Shown in pieces: positions 1-7,641 of a stretch of DNA of 64,000 nt. The notes beneath the pieces are model-generated. The model had not been told where the DNA came from. It did no database searches and worked only from the letters and a program-made list of their open reading frames with translations. How positions within the stretch are numbered: the stretch's first letter is position 1; the number at the start of each line of letters is the position of its first letter. The position numbers and the translations under genes were made by a program. Source of the DNA: Halomonas maura (GTDB taxonomy: Bacteria > Pseudomonadota > Gammaproteobacteria > Pseudomonadales > Halomonadaceae); contig NZ_JAUFPQ010000018.1 of the NCBI RefSeq assembly GCF_030409305.1, forward strand, positions 124,001 to 188,000, read 5' to 3'.

Positions 1-2
1 TA

Positions 3-860
3 GAAGGTAGAGGGGCACATATTAATGGACCTTGTATTGAAGTTGCTATGCAAGCTTTAGGAGGTATGAGCGGGGGACCAGTATTTAATGTTGAAGGAAG
101 AGTAGTTGGAGTTATTTCTTCTTGTTTAGAAGGTCAAGATGATTCGAAGGGCCCTACTTATGTTTCTCTTGTTTGGACATCACTCTTATCAACAGTACAT
201 TCACCATGGCCAGAAGGTCATTGGCCAGAAGAAGTAGCTGGTATACAGACTGCTTCAAATGGAGAAGGCGCTCGACTGTTAGGAAAAGCGAGATTCGATG
301 AACATGGTGCGTTTCGGGTTAAATTTCCTGAGCAAACCTCGGATTCGATGTTGTCAGTATTAAAGTCTGCTGGTGTTGAATTTCCAAATGAAGACTATGA
401 ATTTTCGGATTTTGCTTACGAGAATTTTGAAGAGTTTCTGGAAGAAGAAGGTCTTAAATATTTATCAGTGGCAGATAAGAGTGTTTTTGATCGTGCTCTT
501 ATGAAAAAAGATTATTCGGAAACGTTGAAACTATTTAATTGTTTTGATGCCTACATCATGGAAGGCTTAGAAGACTTGTCTATTGAGTCTGTTTCATTGT
601 TAGATGATGGAAATATAGGTATTAATGCATTATTTGATATGAGAATAGTATTTCTTCGATTGCAAATATCTAAAGTAGAGCATGAATATTATAAGCCTTC
701 AATCACCTCTATTGGGAGCCTCCACAATCAAGAACAAGATGAAGATAATATTTATTACGACCATTATGCTAGACCATTCTACCGAGTTAATTTTAAATAT
801 AATGTTCAGTCCGGCGAATGCGAAGATATAAGGTTTCAACTCTTATCTATGAAAGTATAA
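3..860 (+). CDS. Trypsin-like serine protease cassette protein (5' end cut by window edge)
   Basis: The frame is open from the first bases of the window, so the N-terminus lies outside; 285 residues are visible. Near the left edge it carries GMSGGPV, the catalytic-serine signature of S1/trypsin-like peptidases (Ser codon at 69-71), followed by the expected VVGVISS strand. The catalytic His and Asp must lie upstream. The roughly 240 residues after the protease core are acidic and match no family I recognise; they may be a sensor or effector region. The gene is AT-rich compared with the 5.6-22 kb region and is followed 8 bp later by an attC site, so it is an integron cassette gene. Protease identity is well supported; a defence role is only inferred from the neighbours. 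Confidence 0.75.
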   Translation, partial: EGRGAHINGPCIEVAMQALGGMSGGPVFNVEGRVVGVISSCLEGQDDSKGPTYVSLVWTSLLSTVHSPWPEGHWPEEVAGIQTASNGEGARLLGKARFDEHGAFRVKFPEQTSDSMLSVLKSAGVEFPNEDYEFSDFAYENFEEFLEEEGLKYLSVADKSVFDRALMKKDYSETLKLFNCFDAYIMEGLEDLSIESVSLLDDGNIGINALFDMRIVFLRLQISKVEHEYYKPSITSIGSLHNQEQDEDNIYYDHYARPFYRVNFKYNVQSGECEDIRFQLLSMKV

Positions 861-867
861 TGCCGGC

Positions 868-968
868 ACTTAACAAAGCAATAAAGTCGGATTCGTAACA
901 GTTGGCTCGGTTCCGCTACGCTACACATTATAGCCAACTATTACTCACCGCTTATTGCGGCGTTAGTG
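868..968 (+). other. attC recombination site (cassette 1)
   Basis: It starts with an RYYYAAC-type core (ACTTAAC, 868-874) and ends with GTTAGTG (962-968). Between them are imperfect inverted arms (AGTTGGCT... pairing with ...AGCCAACT). Recombination would cut between G962 and T963. About 101 bp. Confidence 0.8.
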
Positions 969-989
969 CGATAAGCCAAGAGTAATGAA

Positions 990-2423
990 ATGCGAATGAA
1001 TATAGTCGAAAAAAATGGATACAATCTGTTCAGTTTAGCCAGAATAAACGTAATCTTGGGGAAGAATGGATGTGGAAAAAGCACCACATTAAAGAAAATT
1101 GAACAGGCTCTGGAGCATGATGAGAATTTTGGCAATACACGCTATATAACACCAGAGAGAGGCGGTTCATTAACATTTGATGCCAGCTTGGCTCAAAACT
1201 CCACAAATGAGCAATGGCTTAACAACCAACTTAGAAATAACCAATTTGTACAATTTAAACAGCAAACGCTTCTTCAGTTTAGAAAGCTTGAGCTCTTAAG
1301 CCTCAGGGAAATTGAAAAGCAGCCCGAACTTAGAAATGACCACAATTACACTTTTCAAAGTATTGTTGATTTAATTAACAGTCTTCTCGACAACATAGAG
1401 GTTCGCCGTGAAGGGACGGATTTTAAGATCTATTCATTGGAAAAAGGGTCTGAAATATCGCCCAAAGATATAAGTAGTGGTGAATCTGAGCTGATATCGC
1501 TTGGTATTGAGTGCCTAGTCTTTGCCAAAGAATGTATCTCCAATAAGACAAATATTTTGTTTTTGGATGAGCCCGATGCTCACCTACACCCAGACTTGCA
1601 GTCGAGGCTCGGCCATTTTCTTAAGAACCTGGTTGATGGACATAAATTTTTTGTTATCACGGCGACTCATAGCACCTCTTTTTTAGGCGCTTTCGATACG
1701 TGTAACGATGTGGCAATTGATTTTGTTGTTTCCGGGCAAACAGATATACAGTTCAAACCAATAAGTGATGTTTACAGGAAGATACTGCCCGTATTTGGTG
1801 CGCACCCATTGTCCAACGTATTCAATGAAGCCCCGATCTTCCTCGTTGAGGGAGAGGATGATGAAAGGGTCTGGCAGCAAGCAATCAGGACTTCACAGGG
1901 AAGACTAAAAGTATTTCCCTGCGCTGTCGATAGCATCACCCGTTTGAATGAATATGAAACTGAAGTGGCAAGTGTGATCAACTCAATCTATGACAATGCC
2001 GTTGCATATTCTCTACGAGACAGAGACGATTCTGATGAAGAGATCGCCGATATACCTCCAGTGATAAGAATGAAACTTTCGTGTCGTGCAGCTGAAAATC
2101 TTCTTCTTTCTGAAGAGGTCCTCGAAAGAATTAAAACAACATGGTCCAATCTCGAAGATAAAATTGAGATGTGGATTCAGAGAAACACTGATCACCCTCA
2201 TTATTCGCACATGTGCGAATTCAGAGATCGTGGGTATCAACGGAAGAGCCACAATCTGAAACACATTAGGAATGACTTGATGGGAATAATAGGTAGTCAT
2301 AAGCCTTGGGAGGTTGTTGTGGGTCAGGCTATAGGTCAGCTTGCCGATATAGATGTCTCAAAGGAAAACAGTCTAGCGAATTTCCTAGGTGAAAAAGTCA
2401 TTCGAAGTGTATTCCAGAACTAA
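990..2423 (+). CDS. OLD-like ATPase with TOPRIM nuclease domain
   Basis: 477 residues. An ABC/SMC-like ATPase has Walker A GKNGCGKS at 24-31, an SSGE signature-like segment, Walker B ILFLDEPDAH near 188-197 and an H-loop (TATHS) near 225. A TOPRIM domain follows, with LVEGEDD near 285-291 and DRDD near 344, the acidic residues that bind metal. This order is that of OLD-family (overcoming lysogenization defect) endonucleases, which include stand-alone and GajA-type phage-defence nucleases. The long C-terminal region (about 350-477) is unassigned. The gene occupies its own cassette between two attC sites; an earlier ATG at 984 runs straight into a stop. No UvrD-like GajB partner is adjacent. 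Family is well supported; the defence role is inferred. Confidence 0.82.
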   Translation: MRMNIVEKNGYNLFSLARINVILGKNGCGKSTTLKKIEQALEHDENFGNTRYITPERGGSLTFDASLAQNSTNEQWLNNQLRNNQFVQFKQQTLLQFRKLELLSLREIEKQPELRNDHNYTFQSIVDLINSLLDNIEVRREGTDFKIYSLEKGSEISPKDISSGESELISLGIECLVFAKECISNKTNILFLDEPDAHLHPDLQSRLGHFLKNLVDGHKFFVITATHSTSFLGAFDTCNDVAIDFVVSGQTDIQFKPISDVYRKILPVFGAHPLSNVFNEAPIFLVEGEDDERVWQQAIRTSQGRLKVFPCAVDSITRLNEYETEVASVINSIYDNAVAYSLRDRDDSDEEIADIPPVIRMKLSCRAAENLLLSEEVLERIKTTWSNLEDKIEMWIQRNTDHPHYSHMCEFRDRGYQRKSHNLKHIRNDLMGIIGSHKPWEVVVGQAIGQLADIDVSKENSLANFLGEKVIRSVFQN

Positions 2424-2489
2424 CAAGGCACTGCTGTCGGACAAAGTTTCCGCTGCGCTCCAACTTTGCCGCAGAGTGCGGCGTTAGCC
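2418..2489 (+). other. attC recombination site (cassette 2)
   Basis: The site overlaps the stop codon of the OLD-like gene. Cores are AACTAAC (2418-2424) and GTTAGCC (2483-2489). The inner arms CGGACAAAGTTT and AACTTTGCCGC pair imperfectly. About 72 bp. Confidence 0.85.
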
Positions 2490-2508
2490 TTCAAGGAGGA
2501 TTTATCTC

Positions 2509-2871
2509 ATGCCGACACACCGAACTGGTTCTGATGGTAAAAAAATAAAAATCCCAGATGGATGGACTTCCCGTCAGGGATCAGATGGTCGAGTTGTTCC
2601 TTTGCGGCCTGGCTCAACTTCACGACAAGGAAGTGACGGAAGGGTCGTTGAAATTCGCAAGGGGTATACATCTAGGCAAGGTTCAGATGGGCGTGTTGTC
2701 GCAATTCCACCCGGAGGCACAAGTCGTCAAGGTTCGGACGGGAGAGTCGTAGCTATCCCAAAAGGTTACACGTCAAGGCAAGGCTCTGATGGTCGTGTTC
2801 TTGCAATCCCTCCGGGTAGAACAGCAAAGGCTGGGGCAACGGGGCGGCTAAAGTTGGTTCCAAAGCAATGA
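2509..2871 (+). CDS. Cassette protein of five 17-residue repeats
   Basis: 120 residues, start fixed by a strong AAGGAGGA ribosome site at 2492-2499. After a 19-residue lead (itself a degenerate copy) come five consecutive 17-residue units beginning TSRQGSDGRV, at about 20-36, 37-53, 54-70, 71-87 and 88-104, each ending in a proline/glycine-rich IPPG or RKG turn. A degenerate last copy reads KAGATGRL. The protein is basic, rich in Gly, Ser, Arg and Val, and has no signal peptide or membrane segment. The DNA repeats with a 51-bp period but with many silent differences, so the repeat is kept by selection on protein. I recognise no family. A beta-solenoid or nucleic-acid-binding fold would fit but is speculation. 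Confidence 0.75.
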   Translation: MPTHRTGSDGKKIKIPDGWTSRQGSDGRVVPLRPGSTSRQGSDGRVVEIRKGYTSRQGSDGRVVAIPPGGTSRQGSDGRVVAIPKGYTSRQGSDGRVLAIPPGRTAKAGATGRLKLVPKQ

Positions 2872-2872
2872 A

Positions 2873-2962
2873 GGCTAACAAGCCGCTCAAATACGTTCCG
2901 GCCACAGAAAACGTGGCCTCCACCGGACTCGCTAACGCTCGCCGTTTAGCGGGGCGTTAGGG
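2873..2962 (+). other. attC recombination site (cassette 3)
   Basis: Cores are GGCTAAC (2873-2879) and GTTAGGG (2956-2962). Long inverted arms include GTTCCGGCCAC...GTGGCCTCCACCGGAC. It begins one base after the stop codon. About 90 bp. Confidence 0.85.
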
Positions 2963-3031
2963 CTTTAGAGTTGATCGTAGATAATTTCTTCAAGATGAGA
3001 TTAAAAAAATTCAGATTTAAATGGACCGGCA

Positions 3032-4093
3032 ATGCTCACCGATATATTTGCTTATAGATACCTTGATAAGCCCATTTGGGATAATTTCGATGAAAATGCA
3101 CGTAGGCTGTTGGTTCAAGGGTTTCGAATCGTTTCTGAACAGCTGTTTCCCTATTACGATGCTAACGGCAAGGAAAGGTCAGAAGCTAAGGCAGTATGGG
3201 ATGGATTAAACAAGAAGTTAGCTATGGAACTTGGCCTTAAGGACCTTTCTGTTTCTACTTACGGTTACTACACTGAGTGGAATGGAAATAAGCACTGGAA
3301 TAGCGGATCTTGGTCGAAAATCACAGTTTGCGAAAATTTTGTTCTTGCCAAGTACGATGGCTCCGTTTCAGCTGATCAGTTTATTAAAGAGCGTTTGAGC
3401 TTCATAGAAATAGCGTTCCGACAGCAAGAAGAAAAACTTAAAACACTAAATGCTAGCCTCGATAAACGAGTTCAAGAGGAAAAGTTGGCAGCGAAAATGA
3501 GGCCCAATCGAGGAATGCGTCTACCAGGAAATCCAGGTGATGGTCTCCGCGCGTGGAATAAAACTCAAAATGAGATGTTTAGAGCGTCTTGCGCTGAACT
3601 AAACGAGCGCTTCCGTCAATCTAGGGCAAATCTTCATTATCATAATGGTTTTATTCAAATCTCGGAGGATGAATCCATTACGCGAGAAATTGAGCAACCA
3701 TTTTGGAATTTGGTAAGCGCTCCTATGTGGCAGAGTGTAGACCATGATATGAAGGAAGCCATTGACCTTCGGGACAGCGGTGGAAGAGACCCGGCCCTAT
3801 TTGCAGCGAAAGCTTTGGAAAGCACCATCAAAATTATCTCTGACATCAAAGGGTGGACTAAGGGGAATGAAAGGGGAGCGGCCAATTACATTGACAATCT
3901 TCGATCAAAGGCAAACGGCGAGTATATAAATGGCTGGGAAAGAGAGAGTTTAGTTGAGTTCTTTTCAAAAGTTCGTAACCCATTCGGGCATGGTGCTGGG
4001 AGCCAACCAGTTCCAGAGTTGTCCGTCCCCCAAACAGACTGGGCAATTGAGTTTTGTATGATATGGACAAAGAACTTAATTCGAAGACTATAA
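3032..4093 (+). CDS. AbiJ-NTD4-like / HEPN abortive-infection type protein
   Basis: 353 residues. The N-terminus (MLTDIFAYRYLDKPIW, then LLVQGFRI near 29-36) matches what I recall of AbiJ-NTD4-type proteins. The central part (about 140-200) is helical and charged. The C-terminal third contains RNPFGHG near 316-322, an R-x4-H motif of the HEPN RNase superfamily used by abortive-infection and toxin RNases. It would act in the cytoplasm, probably as an RNA-targeting toxin released by phage. It sits alone in a cassette with no visible antitoxin. HEPN assignment is fairly good; the AbiJ label comes from recall of the N-terminal consensus and should be tested with a profile search. Confidence 0.65.
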   Translation: MLTDIFAYRYLDKPIWDNFDENARRLLVQGFRIVSEQLFPYYDANGKERSEAKAVWDGLNKKLAMELGLKDLSVSTYGYYTEWNGNKHWNSGSWSKITVCENFVLAKYDGSVSADQFIKERLSFIEIAFRQQEEKLKTLNASLDKRVQEEKLAAKMRPNRGMRLPGNPGDGLRAWNKTQNEMFRASCAELNERFRQSRANLHYHNGFIQISEDESITREIEQPFWNLVSAPMWQSVDHDMKEAIDLRDSGGRDPALFAAKALESTIKIISDIKGWTKGNERGAANYIDNLRSKANGEYINGWERESLVEFFSKVRNPFGHGAGSQPVPELSVPQTDWAIEFCMIWTKNLIRRL

Positions 4094-4106
4094 TGCGGGG
4101 ACAGGG

Positions 4107-4209
4107 CCCTAACAAGCAGCTGCACCGGACAAATTTTACTGTCACCGTTTTTGCGCTGCGCGGCAAAACCGTCGCCAGTAAAATTTGCTCGGTGAGCTGA
4201 GCGTTATGC
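4107..4209 (+). other. attC recombination site (cassette 4)
   Basis: Cores are CCCTAAC (4107-4113) and GTTATGC (4203-4209). Very clear inverted arms: CCGGACAAATTTTACTG near the left, CAGTAAAATTTGCTCGG near the right. This is the most textbook attC in the window. About 103 bp. Confidence 0.92.
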
Positions 4210-4234
4210 GAGTCCAAACGGGTGTAAGGGATGT

Positions 4235-4597
4235 ATGGGGTCTGTTGTGAATTCTGAATATCACTTATTTCTATGCGATGTATCTGGCGCCCACGAGCCG
4301 GTGGCGTGTTTTCGCTCAGATACCCCATTCCCGGCCTTTCAGGAAGGGCAACGTTTTGATGATCATGGTTGGGATAGGTTTAGGAATGTAGGAGTAATAG
4401 CGTCAGAAGAGACGCCAACTCGCTACACGATCCATTCGATTAAGTACACTATCTATGTAGCTGAAGGCAAAAATGTTATTCAGACATGGTTAAATTTGGA
4501 GCCATACACTAATGAAAGATCGCCGGCGTTTGGAGATACTAAACCCACTATGACAGCGAGAGAGGCCATGTCGTCGTTGGAGAATAAAGGAGAGTAA
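4235..4597 (+). CDS. Hypothetical cassette protein
   Basis: 120 residues from an ATG preceded by AAGGG at 4226-4230. The overlapping ATG at 4231 gives only a short peptide, so 4235 is preferred. There is no signal peptide or membrane segment; the protein is acidic and aromatic-rich, with no motif I recognise. It is the only gene in the cassette bounded by attC sites at 4107-4209 and 4731-4808. About 130 bp between its stop and the next attC hold no convincing gene, which is long for a cassette and may mean that a second small cassette has decayed there. Confidence 0.6.
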   Translation: MGSVVNSEYHLFLCDVSGAHEPVACFRSDTPFPAFQEGQRFDDHGWDRFRNVGVIASEETPTRYTIHSIKYTIYVAEGKNVIQTWLNLEPYTNERSPAFGDTKPTMTAREAMSSLENKGE

Positions 4598-4730
4598 AGC
4601 TGGGCCAAGAGACACAAGAAAAAAAGGCGTAAAGCAGCTGCGGCTACAATCCTGCTTTTATCGGCAACGTGTCGCACGCTTTAGCTATTAAACGCTGGGT
4701 GTGGGCCTCGCTTAGCGGCCAGATTGCGCT

Positions 4731-4808
4731 GCATAACTAAGGGATCAAGCGGCGGCCAAAAGCAATGCTTCGCCTTCCTTTTGCCGCCGCTTATCCTAGC
4801 CGTTAGGA
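4731..4808 (+). other. attC recombination site (cassette 5)
   Basis: Cores are GCATAAC (4731-4737) and GTTAGGA (4802-4808). Arms AAGCGGCGGCCAAAAG and CTTTTGCCGCCGCTT are almost perfectly complementary. About 78 bp. Confidence 0.9.
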
Positions 4809-4813
4809 CTACT

Positions 4814-5320
4814 ATGGATATACAAGCATATTCTGCAGACAAGGCTATGGAAATTGCCGACTTATTTTATAAATCTGTTCATGCAATTGATCCCTTGGTA
4901 TACACGCCAAAGCAAAAAGAAACCTGGGCACCCACACCTGTCGACTATGAGCGCTGGGCTGAGCGACTGAACGTGAAACAACCGTTCATTGCCTTAATTG
5001 AAACCAGCGTGGTTGGTTTTATTGAGTTGGATGCAGATGGTCATATTGACTGCACTTATACTCACCCAGATTTTCAGGGAAGAGGAGTTGCGTCCTCCCT
5101 GTATGAACGTTTGCTTGCTGAAGCAAGGGCAAAAAGTATCAAGTGCTTATACGTTGAGGCGTCGCTTGTTGCGAAGCCGTTCTTCGAGCATCGTGGTTTC
5201 TCTGTAGTCAAGAGAAATGAAGTGAAAAGAAACGGGGTGAGTTTAGTCAATTTCTCAATGGAAAAGTATCTAAGCCCTAACAATCAAATGCAGTCGACCG
5301 CTAACGCGTCGGATGATTAG
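4814..5320 (+). CDS. GNAT family N-acetyltransferase (cassette gene)
   Basis: 168 residues from ATG 4814; a longer frame from 4724 would start inside the preceding attC and is rejected. It has GNAT architecture: a beta strand with GFIELDADG near 67-75, then the acetyl-CoA-binding loop HPDFQGRGVASSLY near 82-95 (Q/R-x-x-G-x-A type), and FFEHRGF near 120-126 typical of the last strand. It would transfer an acetyl group from acetyl-CoA to an unknown substrate in the cytoplasm. The last residues (after KYLSP) are encoded by the attC itself, so the native protein probably ended near there before joining this site, or read-through into attC is tolerated. Confidence 0.85.
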   Translation: MDIQAYSADKAMEIADLFYKSVHAIDPLVYTPKQKETWAPTPVDYERWAERLNVKQPFIALIETSVVGFIELDADGHIDCTYTHPDFQGRGVASSLYERLLAEARAKSIKCLYVEASLVAKPFFEHRGFSVVKRNEVKRNGVSLVNFSMEKYLSPNNQMQSTANASDD

Positions 5321-5330
5321 GGCGTTAGGA
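5275..5330 (+). other. attC recombination site, short type, last of array 1
   Basis: Cores are CCCTAAC (5275-5281) and GTTAGGA (5324-5330), with short arms GTCGACCG/CGTCGGAT. It overlaps the last 15 codons of the acetyltransferase gene. It is the last attC on the right side of array 1; chromosomal sequence follows. About 56 bp. Confidence 0.85.
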
Positions 5331-5389
5331 ATTGCTCCCATTGGCATGTGCCTGGATGACCATGATGCCATCTTACCCGCGGTAGTACT

Positions 5390-5521
5390 GTGGTCGGCTC
5401 GATGAACGGCAGCGTGCGTTTCTACGGCCTGACCTGGCCAACATGCCGCTGGAGGGCTTCGAGAAGCACCGGCGCCTGATCGAGAGCGACAAGAAGCGGC
5501 ACGCGGCGTGCGCCCCTGGCC
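5390..5521 (+). pseudogene. Remnant of the 3' end of the OsmC-YcaO gene
   Basis: This stretch is plainly homologous to the last ~130 bp of the intact OsmC-YcaO gene (about 33266-33405). Shared blocks include GTGGTCGGCTCG, AACGGCAGCGTGCG, GAGAAGCACC and CGCCTGATCGAGAGC. It is not coding: one base is lost near the ACCTGGCC segment, so the frame breaks, and the first ~2 kb of the gene are missing. It begins 60 bp after the last attC of array 1. A hairpin follows in the same place as the terminator of the intact gene. It is best read as the scar of a rearrangement between the array edge and a second ycaO-type locus. Confidence 0.8.
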
Positions 5522-5563
5522 GCGAACGCATGAGTCGCTTGTCCATAGTGGCCCCGAGACATC

Positions 5564-5593
5564 GCCCCCGAGTCGGTCGGCCGGCTCGGGGGC
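5564..5593 (+). terminator. Rho-independent-type hairpin after the ycaO remnant
   Basis: The inverted repeat GCCCCCGAGTCGG...CCGGCTCGGGGGC is followed by CTTAATC, a weak U-tract. It is similar to the hairpin after the intact OsmC-YcaO gene and probably moved with the remnant. Confidence 0.55.
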
Positions 5594-5647
5594 TTAATCG
5601 TTGGTGCTGTTGGGGCCCATTGCCCGCCGCACCGCCGCCGCCAGCGC

Positions 5648-6658
5648 TTAGCGATGCAGCCAGCAGGCCGAGCGGTGGTCGCGGCGCGGGTCGAAGTCGG
5701 GGGGATCCTCGACGTCGCACAGCCCGGCCATGAAGTGCGGGCAGCGCGGGTGGAAGCGGCACGCCGCCGGTGGATGCAGCAGGCTCGGCGGCTCGCCGGC
5801 GGGCACCTCGCGCAGCCGGGTGGCGTTGGCGGCGTCGGGGTCGGCGATGGCGGCGAGCAGCGCCTGGGTGTAGGGGTGCTGGGGGTGATCGAGCAGGTCG
5901 TCCACCGGCGCGCTCTCGACCACGCGCCCGGCGTACATCACGAAGATCCGTTCGGCGTAGTGGCGTACCGTGGAGAGGTCGTGGGTGATGAATGCCAGGG
6001 TCAACCCTCGCCCGCGCTGGATGCGCCGCAGGAGTTCGAGGATCTCCACCCGCACCGAGGCGTCGAGCATCGAGACCGGCTCGTCGGCGATCAGCAGCCG
6101 CGGGGCGAGGATCAGCGCCCGGGCGATCACGACCCGCTGCTGCTGGCCGCCGCTGAGCATGTGCGGGAACTGGCCGAGGAAGGCCTCGGCCGGCGACAGG
6201 CGCACCTCCTCCAGGGCCGCGCGGATGCGCCGCTCACGCTCGGCGCGGTCGCGCACGCCGTGCACGATCAGTGGCTCGGCGAGGATGCGCCGCACGTCCA
6301 GGAAGGGCGGCAGGGCCCCGTAGGGATCCTGCTGCACGTAGCCCACCTCGGCCCGGTATGCCTTGAGCGCGCGCCCCTCGAGGTCGCCGAGCGAGCGGCC
6401 GGCGAAGCGCACCTCGCCGCGCGTGGGGCGGTGCAGCCCGAGCAGGGTACGCGCCAGCGAGCTCTTGCCGCAGCCACTCTCGCCGACGAAGGCCACCGCC
6501 TCGCCGCGCGCCAGCGCGAAATCGACCCCGTCCACGGCGCGCACCGCGCCCACGCGCCTGAAGCCCCACTGGCGCAGCTCGAACCAGGTGTGCAGGTCGC
6601 GGGCGGCGATCAGCGGCGCCTGGTCATCGTCGGCCTGATGGCCGGGGGACGAGGTCAT
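5648..6658 (-). CDS. Oligopeptide-type ABC transporter ATPase (OppF/DppF-like)
   Basis: 336 residues. Walker A is GESGCGKSS (about 58-66), signature LSGGQQQR, Walker B LLIADEP, switch H-loop FITHD. The C-terminal oligopeptide/dipeptide extension has CRFHPRCPH, with cysteines spaced as in iron-sulfur-binding OppF/DppF-type ATPases. It powers import together with the other ATPase of the operon. The start codon at 6658 overlaps the stop of the upstream ATPase gene by 4 bp (ATGA), a sign of translational coupling. It is the last gene of a five-gene minus-strand operon (12642 to 5648). Confidence 0.93.
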   Translation of the reverse strand: MTSSPGHQADDDQAPLIAARDLHTWFELRQWGFRRVGAVRAVDGVDFALARGEAVAFVGESGCGKSSLARTLLGLHRPTRGEVRFAGRSLGDLEGRALKAYRAEVGYVQQDPYGALPPFLDVRRILAEPLIVHGVRDRAERERRIRAALEEVRLSPAEAFLGQFPHMLSGGQQQRVVIARALILAPRLLIADEPVSMLDASVRVEILELLRRIQRGRGLTLAFITHDLSTVRHYAERIFVMYAGRVVESAPVDDLLDHPQHPYTQALLAAIADPDAANATRLREVPAGEPPSLLHPPAACRFHPRCPHFMAGLCDVEDPPDFDPRRDHRSACWLHR

Positions 6659-7641
6659 GCGCCACCTCCGGACGGATTATCGTCGGCGTGCAGCCAGCAG
6701 CGCGCCCGGTGGCGTTCGCCGAGCGAGAAGGAGGGCGGGTCCTGGGCACAGCGCGCGAAGCGATACGGGCAGCGTTCGGCGTAGCGACAGCCGCCGGGCG
6801 GATCAGCCAGGCTCGGCGGCTCGCCGGGGATCGCCACCGGGCGGGCCCGCTGGTGCAGGCGCGGCACGCTGGCCATCAGCATCTGCGAATAGGGGTGCGC
6901 CGGGGCGGTGAAGAAGCGCGCGGCATCGGCCACCTCGACGAACTGGCCGGCATACATCAGCGCCACGCGGTCCCCCAGCTCGCTGGAGGTGGCCACGTCG
7001 TGGGTGATCAGGATGAAGCTCGTGCCCAGCTCGCGCTTGACTCGCTTCAGGGCGTTCATGATGCTTGCCTGGGTGAGCACGTCGAGCGCCGAGGTCGGCT
7101 CGTCGAGGATCACCAGCGCCGGCTCGGCGACCAGCGCCATGGCCAGCACGGCGCGCTGACGCATGCCGCCGGAGAGCTCGAAGGGGTAGCGGGCCAGGAA
7201 GTCCGTGGACACCCCCACCAGCTCGAACACCTCCGCGGCCCTCGCCAGGGCCTTCCTCCGCGGCCAGCCGCGCAGCACCCGCAACGGCTCGGCGACCTGC
7301 TCGCCGACCCGCACGACGGGATTGAGGGCGTTCATCGAGGCCTGCATGACCAGCGCCATGCGCGACCAGCGCACCTCGCGGCGGAAGCGCTCGTCGGGCA
7401 GCGCCGTGACGTCGACGCCGTCCAGGGTGACTCGCCCCGCCGTGTGGTGGACGTTGCGCGGCAGCAGGCGCATCAGCGCCTTGGCCAGCGAGCTCTTGCC
7501 GCAGCCGGATTCGCCGAGCACCACCAGCGCCTCGCCCTGGCACAGGTCGAAGCTCACGCCGTCGACGGCATGCACCGCTCCCCGCCGAGTCTGGTAGTGC
7601 AGCTCGAGCGCCTCCACGCGCAGCAGCGTCCGGTCGCGCAT
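6655..7641 (-). CDS. Oligopeptide-type ABC transporter ATPase (OppD/DppD-like)
   Basis: 328 residues from ATG 7641; longer upstream frames belong to the permease region. Walker A GESGCGKSS, signature ELSGGMRQR, Walker B LVILDEPTSALD, H-loop ITHD, and the C-terminal CRYAERCPY motif of the OppD family. It pairs with the downstream ATPase to energise the two permeases encoded upstream. Its ATG shares one base with the stop of the permease gene (TGATG), and an AGGAG site lies inside the end of that gene, so the two are translationally coupled. Confidence 0.93.
   Translation of the reverse strand: MRDRTLLRVEALELHYQTRRGAVHAVDGVSFDLCQGEALVVLGESGCGKSSLAKALMRLLPRNVHHTAGRVTLDGVDVTALPDERFRREVRWSRMALVMQASMNALNPVVRVGEQVAEPLRVLRGWPRRKALARAAEVFELVGVSTDFLARYPFELSGGMRQRAVLAMALVAEPALVILDEPTSALDVLTQASIMNALKRVKRELGTSFILITHDVATSSELGDRVALMYAGQFVEVADAARFFTAPAHPYSQMLMASVPRLHQRARPVAIPGEPPSLADPPGGCRYAERCPYRFARCAQDPPSFSLGERHRARCWLHADDNPSGGGA

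Noticed and set aside
2558..2871. Tandem 51-bp repeats considered as a CRISPR array
   Set aside because: Units are contiguous, coding and lack unique spacers; no cas genes anywhere in the window.
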